From Ahrensia sp. (GTDB lineage: Bacteria > Pseudomonadota > Alphaproteobacteria > Rhizobiales > Rhizobiaceae), in assembly GCA_028817895.1 (NCBI GenBank), contig JAPPOQ010000010.1:1-44728 (forward strand): DNA of 44,728 nucleotides, in the 5' to 3' direction. Each line of letters starts with the position of its first letter. Positions within the stretch are counted from its first letter, which is position 1. Both the position numbers and the translations under genes were made by a program. Below the pieces are notes generated by a model. That model had not been told where the DNA came from. It was given only the letters and a program-made list of their open reading frames with translations, and did not search any database. This document shows, in pieces, positions 1 through 10,665 of the stretch.

Positions 1-418
1 ACGCCGTGGTGCGGGCACCACAAGCTCGTGCGCAACACAGTCAGGGCGCAAAGAAACAAGTTCAAACGATTGCAGACTGTTCTTCATTTTTGTTGCCTTG
101 CACATAAATTGCTTGAGTGTCTTTTGTCACTCTGGCAGCGTCGAAATCCTCGCGCGATGCTCAGCATCGCTCTGCGGTGTTCTCCTTGCCAGATCGAAAA
201 ATCCATCCCATCAAACTGCTCCAATCTGGGCGAGACTTGCTCTAGACATCCATCCTGCTACACCAAACCGTCCAACCACGGTTGAATTTCCTCTCGTAAG
301 CTGGTCAAAGCCTGTCGCGATGTGACCGGAAACTGGGTCCGGTCATCGGTCTCTGTCCCGTTGTTGTCTTCGTGGCAGAACCGAGAACGGAACGACCCAA
401 TTCGAGAGTGTTTGGACC
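1..418. other. Intergenic region upstream of alaS, no convincing gene
   Basis: No open frame here resembles a protein; the short frames have no family-like composition. In related Hyphomicrobiales recA usually precedes alaS, so this may be the recA-alaS spacer with recA ending outside the window, which is an inference. The only structured element seen is the inverted repeat at 323-345. Confidence 0.5.
323..345. terminator. Perfect hairpin upstream of alaS
   Basis: TGACCGGA (323-330) is exactly complementary to TCCGGTCA (338-345) around a 7-nt loop. A weakly T-rich stretch follows on the plus strand but there is no clean T-run. It could be the terminator of an upstream gene or a structured part of the alaS leader. 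The stem is certain; the role is not. Confidence 0.35.
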
Positions 419-3082
419 ATGACCGGCGTGAACGAAATCCGCTCCGCTTTTCTCTCCTATTTTGAGAAGAACGGGCACACCGCCGTGCCTTCGTCGCCAC
501 TCGTGCCGCGCAATGATCCGACCCTGATGTTCACTGCGGCGGGGATGGTCCAATTCAAAAACCTGTTCACCGGGCTTGAAACGCGAGACTATGCGCGAGC
601 AGCGACCTCACAAAAATGCGTGCGTGCCGGTGGCAAACACAATGATCTCGACAATGTCGGCTACACGGCGCGCCATCACACTTTTTTTGAGATGCTGGGC
701 AATTTTTCGTTCGGCGATTATTTCAAGGCGGATGCCATCGAGTTGGCCTGGAACCTGATCACCAAGGAGTTCGGGATTGACGCTTCCAGGCTGATCACCA
801 CGGTATTTCATGAAGATGATGAGGCGTTCGAGCTTTGGCGCAAGATCGCCGGTCTTCGTGAAGACCGCATCATCCGTATCGCGACATCCGACAATTTCTG
901 GGCGATGGGCGACACGGGTCCGTGCGGACCGTGTTCGGAGATTTTCTACGATCATGGTGATCACATCTTCGGCGGCCCGCCGGGATCACCGGACGAAGAT
1001 GGCGATCGTTTTGTGGAGATCTGGAACCTCGTCTTCATGCAGTTTGAGCAGGTGACGGTGGATGAGCGGATCAATCTGCCCAAACCATCCATTGACACCG
1101 GCATGGGAATCGAGCGCATCGCTGCTCTGCTTCAGGGCACGCATGACAATTATGAGATCGACTTGTTCAAGGCGTTGATTGCCGCAAGTGTGGACGCGAC
1201 GGGTGTTGAAGAGACCGATAAGACGCGCGCCAGCCACAGGGTGATCGCTGATCATCTGCGTGCATCCTGCTTTTTGATCGCAGACGGTGTGTTGCCGTCA
1301 AGTGAAGGGCGCGGCTATGTCCTGCGGCGCATTATGCGGCGTGCAATGCGCCATGCGAGCCTTTTGGGGGCAGAGGAACCATTGATGTGGAAGCTGGTTC
1401 CGGCACTCAATGCGCAGATGGCGCAGGCCTATCCTGAATTGACGCGCAATGAGGCGTTGATCACCGAAACACTCAGGCTTGAGGAAACCCGGTTCCGCAA
1501 AACCCTAACCCGAGGGCTTGATCTTCTCGACACGGCAACGGCTGAGCTGGGTGAGGGCGATCGGCTCGACGGAGAAACGGCGTTTAAGCTGTATGACACT
1601 TACGGCTTTCCGCTTGATCTCACTCAGGATGCCCTTCGTGCACGACAGATTGACGTTGATACGGATGGCTATGCCAAAGCGATGGAGCGCCAGAAACAGG
1701 AGGCGCGTGCGTCCTGGGCCGGGGCTGGCGGTGCGGTTGATGAGGCAATCTGGTTTCAACTGCGTGAAGAACACGGTTCCACTGAGTTTCTGGGCTATGA
1801 CACCGAAATCGCCGAAGGTGTTGTGCAGGCTATCCTCATCGATGGCGCAATTGGGCAGAAGGCCGAATCCGGCGCGTCTGTATCGATCATTGTCAATCAG
1901 ACTCCCTTCTACGGGGAATCGGGCGGGCAGATGGGAGATGCCGGCTGGGTGTCCTCTTCAAGTGCCAAGCTTCGCATTGATGATGTTAAGAGGAAGGGCG
2001 ATGGGCTTTTCGTCCATATCGGAGAGGTTGTTGAAGGCGAATTGACGTCCGGAGACGCCGTCACCCTTGAGGTTGATCATGATCGCCGAACCAAGTTGCG
2101 CGCCAATCATTCGGCCACACATCTCGTGCATGAGGCGTTACGCCAAACACTTGGTGAGCACGTTGCTCAGCGCGGTTCTCTGGTAGCACCGGATCGCCTG
2201 CGTTTTGACTTCGCTCATCAAAAGCCGCTTGAGGCCGCTGAAATTGAGGCCGTCGGCGATCTGGCAAATCGCTATGTGCTTCAAAACAGCCCCGTCACGA
2301 CAACCTTGATGGCGGTTGACGATGCAATTGCGCTGGGCGCGCAGGCACAGTTTGGAGAAAAATACGGAGATGAAGTTCGCGTCGTGGCGATGGGCGATAC
2401 CTTTGAAGGTGATGCAAAACGCTGGTCGCTTGAACTGTGTGGCGGGACCCATGTGCGCCAGACGGGTGATATCGGACTTGTCAGCCTCGTATCGGACGCG
2501 GCCGTTTCGGCCGGCGTTCGGCGCATCGAGGCGCTGACGGGGGACGCGGCTCGCCATCATCTTCAATTGCAGGATGAGCGCCTCAGGCGATCTGCCGCTC
2601 TGCTGAAGACTCCACCCGCGGATGTGCCGGAGCGTGTCGCTGCGTTGGTGGAAGAGCGCAAGCGACTGGAGCGAGAACTTGCGGATGCGCGCAAGCAACT
2701 TGCCATGGGGGGAGGGGGAGCATCCGCCGGTGGAGCGGAGAAGCTGGGCGATTTGTCATTCAGCGGCCGGGTTGTCGCCGGCGTCTCCCCGCGAGACCTT
2801 AAGGGCCTGGTTGACGAAGAGAAGGCACGGCTTGGCAGCGGTATTGCGGCTTTGATTGCGGTCGCAGAGGATGGAAAGGCAGCGGTTGTCGTGGGTGTAA
2901 CCGACGATCTGACTGTGACTGGCCGATATGACGCCGTATCGCTGGTCCGGGTTGCTTCAGAAACGCTTGGCGGCAAGGGCGGTGGTGGACGACCGGACAT
3001 GGCACAAGCCGGTGGCCCGGATGGTACCAAGGCCGAGGGCGCGCTCAACGCCATCCGAGAGGCGATCAGCGCCGGTCGTTGA
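419..3082 (+). CDS. alaS: Alanyl-tRNA synthetase
   Basis: This cytoplasmic class II synthetase charges tRNA-Ala with alanine and clears mischarged Ser- and Gly-tRNA-Ala. The protein has 887 residues, close to the usual bacterial 870-890. In order it holds the N-terminal catalytic domain, the helical tRNA-recognition region, the editing domain and the C-Ala domain with a glycine-rich tail ([16 protein letters not shown]). The editing-site zinc ligands are visible as HSATH (His564, His568) and CGGTH (Cys674, His678), in nearly the same positions as in E. coli. The ATG at 419 begins [15 protein letters not shown], which fits the family start. The convergent icd gene lies downstream, with a strong hairpin between them. 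Confidence 0.98.
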   Translation: MTGVNEIRSAFLSYFEKNGHTAVPSSPLVPRNDPTLMFTAAGMVQFKNLFTGLETRDYARAATSQKCVRAGGKHNDLDNVGYTARHHTFFEMLGNFSFGDYFKADAIELAWNLITKEFGIDASRLITTVFHEDDEAFELWRKIAGLREDRIIRIATSDNFWAMGDTGPCGPCSEIFYDHGDHIFGGPPGSPDEDGDRFVEIWNLVFMQFEQVTVDERINLPKPSIDTGMGIERIAALLQGTHDNYEIDLFKALIAASVDATGVEETDKTRASHRVIADHLRASCFLIADGVLPSSEGRGYVLRRIMRRAMRHASLLGAEEPLMWKLVPALNAQMAQAYPELTRNEALITETLRLEETRFRKTLTRGLDLLDTATAELGEGDRLDGETAFKLYDTYGFPLDLTQDALRARQIDVDTDGYAKAMERQKQEARASWAGAGGAVDEAIWFQLREEHGSTEFLGYDTEIAEGVVQAILIDGAIGQKAESGASVSIIVNQTPFYGESGGQMGDAGWVSSSSAKLRIDDVKRKGDGLFVHIGEVVEGELTSGDAVTLEVDHDRRTKLRANHSATHLVHEALRQTLGEHVAQRGSLVAPDRLRFDFAHQKPLEAAEIEAVGDLANRYVLQNSPVTTTLMAVDDAIALGAQAQFGEKYGDEVRVVAMGDTFEGDAKRWSLELCGGTHVRQTGDIGLVSLVSDAAVSAGVRRIEALTGDAARHHLQLQDERLRRSAALLKTPPADVPERVAALVEERKRLERELADARKQLAMGGGGASAGGAEKLGDLSFSGRVVAGVSPRDLKGLVDEEKARLGSGIAALIAVAEDGKAAVVVGVTDDLTVTGRYDAVSLVRVASETLGGKGGGGRPDMAQAGGPDGTKAEGALNAIREAISAGR

Positions 3083-3155
3083 GCACCATCGACCGACTGT
3101 AGCCCAGCAAGGGACTTTGAGTTCCCGTCCTGAGACTTGCGCTAGCGCTTGCCGG

Positions 3156-3186
3156 AAGCAGCTTGCCGGATTACAGCAAGCTGCTT
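3156..3186. terminator. Bidirectional hairpin between alaS and icd
   Basis: AAGCAGCTTGC (3156-3166) is perfectly complementary to GCAAGCTGCTT (3176-3186), an 11-bp stem with a 9-nt loop. It sits between the convergent 3' ends of alaS and icd, as expected for a shared terminator. Neither side has a true T-tract, so intrinsic termination is not proven. Confidence 0.5.
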
Positions 3187-3210
3187 GGCTGGCCAAAACC
3201 GCTCTGACTG

Positions 3211-4422
3211 TCAGCCCATCGCCTTTTGCAGATTGGCATCGACTTGATCGAGGAATCCGGTTGTTGATAGCCAAGGCTGGTCTGGTCCGATGAGCAAGGC
3301 CAGGTCCTTGGTCATGTGGCCGGATTCCACCGTGTCGATGCACACTTGCTCAAGCGTGTCTGCGAAGGTGCGCAGAGCGTCGTTGTCGTCCAGCTTGGCT
3401 CGATGCGCCAGACCGCGGGTCCATGCAAAGATTGATGCGATTGAATTGGTCGACGTCTCCTGACCATTCTGATGCGCACGATAATGGCGTGTGACGGTGC
3501 CGTGGGCGGCCTCGGATTCAACCGTCTTGCCGTCCGGCGTCATCAGAACCGATGTCATCAGGCCAAGCGACCCGAAGCCCTGGGCCACGATGTCTGACTG
3601 CACGTCGCCATCATAGTTCTTGCACGCCCAAACATAGCCGCCGGACCACTTCAGTGCGGAAGCGACCATATCGTCGATCAGCCGGTGCTCGTACCACAGT
3701 TTATGCTCGTCGAACTGGGCCTTGAACTCGGCGTCGAAGATGTCCTGAAAAATGTCCTTGAATCGTCCATCATATCTTTTCAGGATCGTATTCTTGGTCG
3801 ACATATAGACCGGCACCTTGCGCTGCAGGCCATAATTGAACGAGGCGCGTGCAAAGTCCTCGATGGACTTGTCGAGATTGTACATGCCCATGGCAACTCC
3901 GGATGCCGGGGCATCGAAGACCTCATATTCCTGTTCGCTGCCGTCTTCGTCAACAAATTTCATCGTCAGTTTGCCGGGTCCGGGAAACAGAAAGTCGGTG
4001 GCGCGATATTGGTCGCCAAAGGCGTGACGCCCGACGATAATGGGTTGCGTCCATCCGGGCACCAGCCGTGGCACGTTTTGCATGATGATCGGCTCGCGGA
4101 AGATCACGCCGCCCAAAATGTTGCGAATGGTGCCGTTGGGTGAGCGCCACATCTGCTTCAGGCCAAATTCTTCAACCCGGGCCTCGTCCGGCGTGATGGT
4201 GGCGCACTTCACCCCAACCCCGACTTCCTTGATGGCATTGGCCGCATCAATGGTGATCTGATCATCGGTATCGTCACGCGCCTCAATACCGAGGTCGTAA
4301 TATTTCAGGTCGATATCGAGATAGGGATGGATCAGCTTGTCCTTGATGAACTGCCAGATGATGCGGGTCATCTCGTCCCCGTCGAGTTCCACCACCGGGT
4401 TTTCGACCTTGATTTTTGTCAT
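3211..4422 (-). CDS. icd: NADP-dependent isocitrate dehydrogenase (eukaryote-like dimeric type)
   Basis: This TCA-cycle enzyme oxidatively decarboxylates isocitrate to 2-oxoglutarate and makes NADPH. The 403-residue protein starts [20 protein letters not shown], typical of the IDH subfamily shared by alphaproteobacteria and eukaryotic NADP-IDHs, not the E. coli type. The substrate-binding loop appears as [12 protein letters not shown], and the isocitrate/isopropylmalate dehydrogenase signature as [17 protein letters not shown]. The N- and C-terminal boundaries fit the family length of 403-410. It converges on alaS, and the next gene upstream on the same strand starts after 5.2 kb, leaving an 85-nt spacer that could carry a promoter. 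Confidence 0.97.
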   Translation of the reverse strand: MTKIKVENPVVELDGDEMTRIIWQFIKDKLIHPYLDIDLKYYDLGIEARDDTDDQITIDAANAIKEVGVGVKCATITPDEARVEEFGLKQMWRSPNGTIRNILGGVIFREPIIMQNVPRLVPGWTQPIIVGRHAFGDQYRATDFLFPGPGKLTMKFVDEDGSEQEYEVFDAPASGVAMGMYNLDKSIEDFARASFNYGLQRKVPVYMSTKNTILKRYDGRFKDIFQDIFDAEFKAQFDEHKLWYEHRLIDDMVASALKWSGGYVWACKNYDGDVQSDIVAQGFGSLGLMTSVLMTPDGKTVESEAAHGTVTRHYRAHQNGQETSTNSIASIFAWTRGLAHRAKLDDNDALRTFADTLEQVCIDTVESGHMTKDLALLIGPDQPWLSTTGFLDQVDANLQKAMG

Positions 4423-4507
4423 GAAGTTGGCTCGTTATTTCGTGTTCAGGCGCTTGCCGCATTAACTTTGGTCTACAACATCGGCCCGCTCAAAGGCAAC
4501 GCGGCTG

Positions 4508-5209
4508 CTACTGATCGCCTGTCAGGGGCGATGTGGTGAGACTTGCGCGCGTCATGGTCTGGATGATGCGCTGAATTGAAGCGCGGGATACCGGCCATTG
4601 GTTCGGATCTTCAGAACGGAAAGCCGGCCCGCGCCATTCCCGCGCGAGGCGGGCGACCGTCTTTCCGTTTTGCAGAAGCACAAAGGCCGCAACTTCGCCC
4701 ATATCGCGCTGTCGCGCAAAGCTGCCGCAGGCGGTAACGAGCATGGCAAGGCGCGGATTTCCCTGCAATGGCCCGATCATGAGATTGGACGGGCTGCAAT
4801 TGTCTCGAAACTGACGCATGATCGCGCGCGCATGACTGGCATTGTCGCCAGGATAATCACGAAACCCGATGATCGTGTAGAGATTGCGCCAGTCCTCAAA
4901 GGTTTCCTCGCGCGGGATCATTTCCAGGAGAAGGCTGCGCTCGTCCCGGCTGCGATTGATTTTGGTCGATCGGATCGGGTTGGCTTGAATTTCCTTGGGC
5001 AACCAGTCCGGCATAGGGTGCACAAGCACGCTGTCAAAAATGGTCACGCGTCCGGTGATGTCGCGCTTTGAAAGGGTGGGCTGCGATGACTGTGGCATCA
5101 AATCGTCAAGCGTCTGCGTGCGCGACTGCGCTATTGCGGTGTCCAAAGGTTTGATCGCGCCGCCTGCAAAGAAAAGCGAGATCAGGAGCAGCGACAGGGT
5201 TCGTCTCAC
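4508..5209 (-). CDS. Exported protein of unknown function
   Basis: This is a 233-residue protein beginning with a basic stretch, a hydrophobic core (LLLISLFFAGGA) and a probable signal peptidase site near AIAQS, so it is probably periplasmic. The GTG start at 5209 is preceded by a good Shine-Dalgarno (GGAGG, 6 nt spacing). The mature part has no motif I recognise. It contains two cysteines (in NCSPSNL and TACGS) that could form a disulfide. It lies upstream of icd on the same strand with an 85-nt gap, and diverges from trmJ. The function is not assigned. Confidence 0.75.
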   Translation of the reverse strand: MRRTLSLLLISLFFAGGAIKPLDTAIAQSRTQTLDDLMPQSSQPTLSKRDITGRVTIFDSVLVHPMPDWLPKEIQANPIRSTKINRSRDERSLLLEMIPREETFEDWRNLYTIIGFRDYPGDNASHARAIMRQFRDNCSPSNLMIGPLQGNPRLAMLVTACGSFARQRDMGEVAAFVLLQNGKTVARLAREWRGPAFRSEDPNQWPVSRASIQRIIQTMTRASLTTSPLTGDQ

Positions 5210-5313
5210 GGGGCCTCCGCTGTTGGTGTTCTGTGGCGGTTGTTGAGTCTTCGAGTTGAGCGGTTGGAGCCAAGCGGTCTATAGCAAGTCGCAAATACTG
5301 TGTCGCATAGCGG

Positions 5314-6096
5314 ATGTCCAAGATCATGGCTGGAACGGATCGTCGCCAAAAATTGATCGCTGACGGTCCCGTGGTCGTGCTCGTCAATCCGCAACTGGGG
5401 GAAAATATCGGCGCGACCGCCCGCGCGATGGCGAATTTTGGTCTCGCGGAATTGCGTCTGGTCAGCCCCCGCGACGGATGGCCCAGCGAGACAGCGCGGG
5501 CGAATGCAGCAAAAGCCGATCACATCATCGATGCGGTGCAAGTGTTTAACACGCTTCAGCAGGCCATCGCGGACCTGAATTTCGTTTTCGCCACAACCGC
5601 TCGGCAGCGGGAGATGCTCAAACCCGTTCGTGGTCCACGGGAGGCGGCCAGCGCTTTGCAGGCCCGCCACAAGGCTGGAGAACGAGTAGGAATTCTGTTC
5701 GGACGCGAGCGTTGGGGTCTTGAAAGTGTCGAAGTGGCGCTGGCAGACGAAATCGTGACCTTTCCCGTCAATCCGGCCTTTGCCTCCCTCAACATCGCTC
5801 AAGCGGTGTTGCTGATGAGCTATGAATGGCTTGCGGCAGGCGAAGCGCAGCTTCCAATTCATGAGCCCCCTTCAACGCCGGCCAGAAGGGAAGAGCTTTT
5901 TGGCCTGTTTGAGCATCTGGAATCCGCACTGGAGATCGCAAACTACTTCCGCCCGGCTGCCAAACGGCCCACAATGGTGGAGAATCTGCGCACCATTTTG
6001 CACAAGGCGCAGCTTAGCCAGCAGGAAATCCATGCCTTACGCGGCGTCGTTGCCGCTTTGGAAGGTCGCAAGTCACGCTCAAGAGGTCGGGGTTGA
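5314..6096 (+). CDS. trmJ: SpoU/TrmH-family RNA methyltransferase, TrmJ type
   Basis: This SPOUT-class SAM methyltransferase probably 2'-O-methylates tRNA position 32. It has 260 residues, matching TrmJ (about 240-260). The SPOUT motifs are visible in order: VVLVNPQLGENIGATARAM near the N-terminus (the Asn/Arg substrate region), GILFGRERWGLESVE in the middle (motif 2, the trefoil knot) and NPAFASLNIAQAV (motif 3). The C-terminal helical extension (residues about 190-255) is typical of TrmJ and separates it from shorter SpoU enzymes. An alternative start at Met5 (5326) is possible, as neither start has a clear ribosome binding site. It is divergent from the exported unknown. Confidence 0.88.
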   Translation: MSKIMAGTDRRQKLIADGPVVVLVNPQLGENIGATARAMANFGLAELRLVSPRDGWPSETARANAAKADHIIDAVQVFNTLQQAIADLNFVFATTARQREMLKPVRGPREAASALQARHKAGERVGILFGRERWGLESVEVALADEIVTFPVNPAFASLNIAQAVLLMSYEWLAAGEAQLPIHEPPSTPARREELFGLFEHLESALEIANYFRPAAKRPTMVENLRTILHKAQLSQQEIHALRGVVAALEGRKSRSRGRG

Positions 6097-6243
6097 AGAA
6101 CTTCTCCGTCTGTTTGAATTCGTTGTTAGATCAACATAATTCGGAAATTAACCAAGTAGAAGGTACGATCGAATTGTAATTAGCAATTTATCGCCAATTA
6201 ATACTTAGCCCCCAAAATTATGGGCGAATATCCGGGGGCGTCC

Positions 6244-7809
6244 ATGAGTTTTCATCGTTTCAAAATCGTGCAACTGGCTTGTGTCGGATTTCTGTTCGGC
6301 GCTTGTTTTCCCCTGGTGAGCGTGCTGGTCGAGCGTCACTTCATGCACCAAGGGACAGGGGCCTTTCTGGATATCCTGATCGGCAATCCTATCCAGCAAA
6401 TCGTCGCGCTTGCACCATTCGTCTTCGGCGCCGCTTTCACCTGGATGGGCTTCAAGCAGTACAGGCTGGAATTGGAATTGGCCAAGGCGCGCGCCGTTCG
6501 TGAGGAACATTGGCGCCTGGCGATGGAAGACAGCCTGACGCGTTTGGGCAACCGGCACCGCTTTTCCAGCGAGATTGAAAAGATTCTGGCTCGCTCTTCG
6601 CGGCACACGGCCGTATTGATGATTGATCTGGATCGCTTTAAGGCGATCAACGATACGTTGGGCCATAGCATTGGTGACCAGCTGCTGATCGCTTTGTCCC
6701 AACGCATCGGCAAGCTGATCGGGGCGCATGATCAGGTTTTCCGCATGGGTGGTGACGAGTTCATCGTCCTGGTGGACGTTCGCCTTGCCCCTCGGAGAGC
6801 GGAAGGGCTCGCCAAAAAGATCGTGGAGAGTTTGAGCCAGCCCTTTATCCTGTCGCAGAGGGAGGTGGTGGCCGGATGCAGCATCGGAATCACTTTTGTC
6901 GTCAGCGACGACCGGGGCGATGAGGAGATCCTGCGCCGCGCTGACTTGGCGCTGTATGAGGCCAAGTCGCAGACGGGCAGCAGTTACACGGTGTTTCGCG
7001 ACGAGTTCTCACAGGCAGCGGACAAACGTCAGGAGTTGGAGGTCGATATTCGTGGTGCTTTGGAACGTGATGAGTTCTTTTTGCAGTTTCAGCCCATCAT
7101 CGGCGTTTCAAGCGAAAAGATCAGAGGTTTTGAAGCGCTTTTGCGCTGGAATCATCCCGTTCATGGTCTGGTTGCACCAGATAAATTCATACCCTTTGCC
7201 GAGCAGTCGGGCCTCATCAGCCAGATCGGAGAACGCGTTCTGGAAATGGCCTGCCAGGAAGCGGTAAGTTGGCCCAAGCCGATCAGTGTTTCGGTGAATG
7301 TGTCGGCAGCCGAGCTGAAAAATGCCCGCTATTTCGAGCAGGTCGTTGAAGTTTTGGACAAAACGGGCCTGCCGGCGGGCAGACTCACACTTGAGATCAC
7401 CGAAAGCCTGTTCCTTGAGAACATGACGGTGGTTTCCGAGACCATCACCAAGCTCAAGCGGGTGGGTATTCGACTGGCGCTGGACGACTTCGGAACCGGC
7501 TTTTCCAGCATCAACCATTTGCGTAGCCTGGACCTCGACTATTTGAAGCTGGATCGGTCCTTCGTGCACGGCGTGTCCACGAATGCGGACCAGTTGGCGC
7601 TTGTCAAAAATGTCATCGAACTTGGCAAGCTGTTCAAACTGACGACCACCATCGAAGGTGTTGAAACGGCTGATGAGCTTGAAATCATGCGCAATCAGGG
7701 CGTTGATGAGGCGCAGGGTTACCATTTCAGCCGGCCTATGGATGCGCAATTGATACCGGAATTCCTGCAAGCGCAGAGTAGTTCCGACGTAATCCGCCTA
7801 GCTTCATAA
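6244..7809 (+). CDS. Membrane-anchored GGDEF-EAL cyclic-di-GMP enzyme
   Basis: This is a dual-domain cyclic-di-GMP turnover protein. Numbered from the start at 6244, two N-terminal hydrophobic segments flank a short periplasmic loop, then follow a linker helix, a GGDEF domain (motif GGDEF at 169-173) and an EAL domain (EALLRW from residue 297). The EAL catalytic and metal residues look complete: NVSAAEL, EITES, DDFGTG, LKLDRSF, EGVET and EAQGYHF. The inhibitory I-site RxxD is absent, since GAHD occupies that place. Both activities may therefore be present, with no product feedback on the cyclase. The start at 6244 is chosen over 6220 because GGGGG lies 6 nt upstream. The 147-nt leader is unusually A/T-rich. 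No separate sensor domain is seen, so the input signal is unknown. Confidence 0.93.
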   Translation: MSFHRFKIVQLACVGFLFGACFPLVSVLVERHFMHQGTGAFLDILIGNPIQQIVALAPFVFGAAFTWMGFKQYRLELELAKARAVREEHWRLAMEDSLTRLGNRHRFSSEIEKILARSSRHTAVLMIDLDRFKAINDTLGHSIGDQLLIALSQRIGKLIGAHDQVFRMGGDEFIVLVDVRLAPRRAEGLAKKIVESLSQPFILSQREVVAGCSIGITFVVSDDRGDEEILRRADLALYEAKSQTGSSYTVFRDEFSQAADKRQELEVDIRGALERDEFFLQFQPIIGVSSEKIRGFEALLRWNHPVHGLVAPDKFIPFAEQSGLISQIGERVLEMACQEAVSWPKPISVSVNVSAAELKNARYFEQVVEVLDKTGLPAGRLTLEITESLFLENMTVVSETITKLKRVGIRLALDDFGTGFSSINHLRSLDLDYLKLDRSFVHGVSTNADQLALVKNVIELGKLFKLTTTIEGVETADELEIMRNQGVDEAQGYHFSRPMDAQLIPEFLQAQSSSDVIRLAS

Positions 7810-7913
7810 AGTCGCCGCTGCACCTGCCAGAAGCCGCAGCAACGAAGTCTTGTTTTGGGCGCATGAATGCGGTTTGAGTGTCGCTACTGCGTTTTTGTGC
7901 GATTCTGTGCGCT

Positions 7914-9269
7914 ATGCGTCTTTCCGACTACTTTCTGCCCACTTTGAAAGAGGCACCGCGTGAGGCCGAGATCGTCTCTCATCGCCTCATGCTGCGTGCT
8001 GGCATGATCAAGCAGCAGGCGGCGGGTATCTATTCCTGGTTGCCACTCGGTCTGAAGGTCATGCGCAAGGTCGAGCAGATCGTGCGCGAGGAACAGAATC
8101 GGGCAGGGGCCGTCGAAGTGCTCATGCCGACCATACAAAGTGCGGATTTGTGGCGTGAGAGCGGGCGCTATGATGACTATGGCAAGGAGATGTTGCGCAT
8201 TGAAGACAGGCACGAGCGGCCCATGCTGTTCGGCCCGACCAATGAGGAGATGATCACCGACATCTTCCGCAGCTATGTGCGCAGCTATAAGGATCTGCCG
8301 CTCAATCTCTACCACATACAATGGAAATTTAGGGACGAAGTGCGCCCGCGCTTCGGCGTCATGCGTGGCCGCGAGTTCCTGATGAAGGATGCCTATTCCT
8401 TCGACATTGATGAGGCCTCTTCGCGGGCCGCCTATTACCGCATGTTCGTTTCCTATTTGCGCACGTTTGACCGATTGGGTGTTACCGCCATCCCCATGCG
8501 CGCCGATACCGGCCCAATTGGAGGAGATCTCAGTCACGAATTCCTCATTCTGGCCGATACGGGGGAAAGCGAAGTTTTCTGCCACGCAAACATGCTGAGC
8601 CGCGCCGTTCCGGGATCAGACGTTGATTATTCCAACGATGCCTTGATCGCTGGAATCGTTGAAGATTGGACCAGCGGCTATGCTCGCACAGACGAGATGC
8701 ACGACAACGAATTGTGGCAGGAGGTCGCCGAAGATGATCGCGTGCAGGCGCGCGGCATCGAGGTTGGCCATATCTTCCACTTCGGCACGAAGTACTCCGA
8801 GCCGATGGGTGCGAAAGTTGCCGGACCCGACGGAAAGGATGTTCCGGTGCAAATGGGGTCATATGGCATCGGGCCGAGCCGGGTGGTGGCCGCGTTGATT
8901 GAAGCCAGTCACGATGATGCGGGAATCATCTGGCCGGCCAGCGTAGCGCCTTTCGACGTGAGTTTGATTAATCTGCGTCAGGGTGATGAGGCCACCGACG
9001 CAGCTTGCGTAACGCTGCATGGCGATCTCATGACCAGCGGGCTTGATGTGCTTTACGACGATACGGACAACCGCGCTGGTGGAAAATTCGCGCTTGCCGA
9101 TCTCATCGGAGTTCCGTGGCAGCTCATTGTAGGACCGCGCGGCCTCAAAGAGGGCAAGGTGGAACTGAAAAACCGTGCCAGCGGAGAACGTGAGGAGATC
9201 TCCATGGAGTCCGCGCGCAATGTGCTTGAGACCTGGCGCGTTGACATGCGGGCGCGTTACGGTGGCTGA
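7914..9269 (+). CDS. proS: Prolyl-tRNA synthetase (short alphaproteobacterial form)
   Basis: This class IIa synthetase charges tRNA-Pro. The 451-residue protein lacks the INS editing insertion seen in the roughly 570-residue E. coli enzyme, as is usual for alphaproteobacteria. The motif 2 region is visible as [19 protein letters not shown], and the C-terminal anticodon-binding domain begins near [15 protein letters not shown]. The ATG at 7914 gives [13 protein letters not shown], the family start; an upstream in-frame GTG at 7878 would add 12 non-conserved residues. The gene runs directly into lolC, which starts 10 nt after the stop or overlaps it if the GTG start of lolC is used. Confidence 0.97.
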   Translation: MRLSDYFLPTLKEAPREAEIVSHRLMLRAGMIKQQAAGIYSWLPLGLKVMRKVEQIVREEQNRAGAVEVLMPTIQSADLWRESGRYDDYGKEMLRIEDRHERPMLFGPTNEEMITDIFRSYVRSYKDLPLNLYHIQWKFRDEVRPRFGVMRGREFLMKDAYSFDIDEASSRAAYYRMFVSYLRTFDRLGVTAIPMRADTGPIGGDLSHEFLILADTGESEVFCHANMLSRAVPGSDVDYSNDALIAGIVEDWTSGYARTDEMHDNELWQEVAEDDRVQARGIEVGHIFHFGTKYSEPMGAKVAGPDGKDVPVQMGSYGIGPSRVVAALIEASHDDAGIIWPASVAPFDVSLINLRQGDEATDAACVTLHGDLMTSGLDVLYDDTDNRAGGKFALADLIGVPWQLIVGPRGLKEGKVELKNRASGEREEISMESARNVLETWRVDMRARYGG

Positions 9270-9279
9270 TGTCACCACC

Positions 9280-10665
9280 ATGCCGGACAAGCTTCCCGGT
9301 TCCACCAAACCGTTTTCCGGTTTTGAGTGGATGTTGGCGCGCCGTTATCTGGGATCGCGGCGCAAGGAAACCTTCATTTCGGTCATATCGGTGATCTCCT
9401 TCATTGGCATCATGCTCGGTGTAGCCACGCTGATCATCGTGATGGCCGTTATGAACGGGTTCCGCACCGAGTTGCTGGACCGGATTTTGGGCATCAATGG
9501 TCATATGATCGCGCACCCGGCGCAGTATGAACTGACCGACTACGATGTGGTGACACGCCAGATCGAAAGCGTGCAGGGTGTCATCAAGGCCTTGCCGCTG
9601 GTCGAAGGCCAGGTTCTGGCAAGCGGGGGTCGCGGCGGCTCCGGCGCATTGGTGCGCGGCATGTACGAGGCGGATTTGAAGCGCCTCGCGCTGGTCGGCA
9701 ACAATATCAACGAGGGTACGCTGGATGGGTTCGACGTCGCACCGGATTTGAACTTCCCTGCGCCGGAAGAAGAGATCATCACCAATCCGGATGGAACCAT
9801 TACCATTGCTGAACCGGATGAAAGCGTGCGGCCGCAGACAGTCGCGGCGCCGCCGGGGGTCGCCATTGGCCAACGCATGGCTGACAGCATGAACCTTGCG
9901 GTGGGCGACTCCATTACGCTGATCACTCCGCAGGGCAACGTGTCGGCTTTTGGCACCTCGCCGCGCGTGAAAAGCTACCCCGTCGCAGCGATTTTCGAGA
10001 TGGGTATGTCGGAATATGACAACACCTTCGTCTTCATGCCGCTTGCCGAAGCGCAGCTTTACTTCAACCGAGGCGATGCTGTGGATGCCATCGAGATATT
10101 TATCGATGATGCCGACGCGACGGAAGAAATGACGCCACGCATTGAAGCGGCGATCGAACGCCCAATTTCCTTTTCGGACTGGCGCCAGCGCAATGTTTCG
10201 ATCGTTGATGCGCTCCAATTGGAAAGAAATGTGATGTTTCTGATCCTGACGCTGATATTGCTGGTGGCGACCCTGAACATCGTTTCCGGTCTTTTCATGT
10301 TGGTGAAGGACAAGGGCAGTGACATCGCGATTTTGCGCACCATGGGGGCGACGCGTGGTTCCGTTATGCGCATCTTCCTCATTACCGGGTCCTCCATCGG
10401 CGTGTTTGGAACGCTGGTCGGAGTGGTGCTCGGTCTGATCTTTTGCCTCAACATCCAGGCCATTGCCGATTTCATCGCCTGGACGAGTGGAGCCAATGTG
10501 TGGGATCCCACCGTTCGATTTCTGAGCCAGATCCCGGCGAAAATCGATGCTGGCGAAACGGTCATGGTCGTGTTGATGGCTCTTGGCCTGTCGCTTCTGG
10601 CGACCATTTTCCCCGCTTGGCGCGCAGCGCGCCTCGATCCTGTAGAAGCGCTGCGCTATGAGTGA
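9280..10665 (+). CDS. lolC: Lipoprotein-releasing ABC transporter permease (LolC/LolE family)
   Basis: This inner-membrane subunit of the LolCDE machine extracts lipoproteins from the inner membrane for LolA. It has about 461 residues: one N-terminal transmembrane helix (the segment around [18 protein letters not shown]), a large periplasmic domain (residues about 60-320), then three C-terminal helices and the FtsX-type ending [13 protein letters not shown]. Alphaproteobacteria generally have a single permease gene, so it should act as a homodimer; this is family knowledge. The ATG at 9280 is preferred, and the in-frame GTG at 9262 overlapping proS is the alternative. The end overlaps lolD by 8 nt, indicating translational coupling. 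Confidence 0.95.
   Translation: MPDKLPGSTKPFSGFEWMLARRYLGSRRKETFISVISVISFIGIMLGVATLIIVMAVMNGFRTELLDRILGINGHMIAHPAQYELTDYDVVTRQIESVQGVIKALPLVEGQVLASGGRGGSGALVRGMYEADLKRLALVGNNINEGTLDGFDVAPDLNFPAPEEEIITNPDGTITIAEPDESVRPQTVAAPPGVAIGQRMADSMNLAVGDSITLITPQGNVSAFGTSPRVKSYPVAAIFEMGMSEYDNTFVFMPLAEAQLYFNRGDAVDAIEIFIDDADATEEMTPRIEAAIERPISFSDWRQRNVSIVDALQLERNVMFLILTLILLVATLNIVSGLFMLVKDKGSDIAILRTMGATRGSVMRIFLITGSSIGVFGTLVGVVLGLIFCLNIQAIADFIAWTSGANVWDPTVRFLSQIPAKIDAGETVMVVLMALGLSLLATIFPAWRAARLDPVEALRYE

Noticed and set aside
28-285. Short plus-strand frame before alaS
   Set aside because: No ribosome binding site, no family-like composition and a second overlapping frame of similar quality; likely non-coding.
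376-394. Repeated GAAC words before alaS that could be an SOS (LexA) box
   Set aside because: The alphaproteobacterial box needs GAAC-N7-GAAC; spacings here are 3, 1 and 8, so it does not fit.
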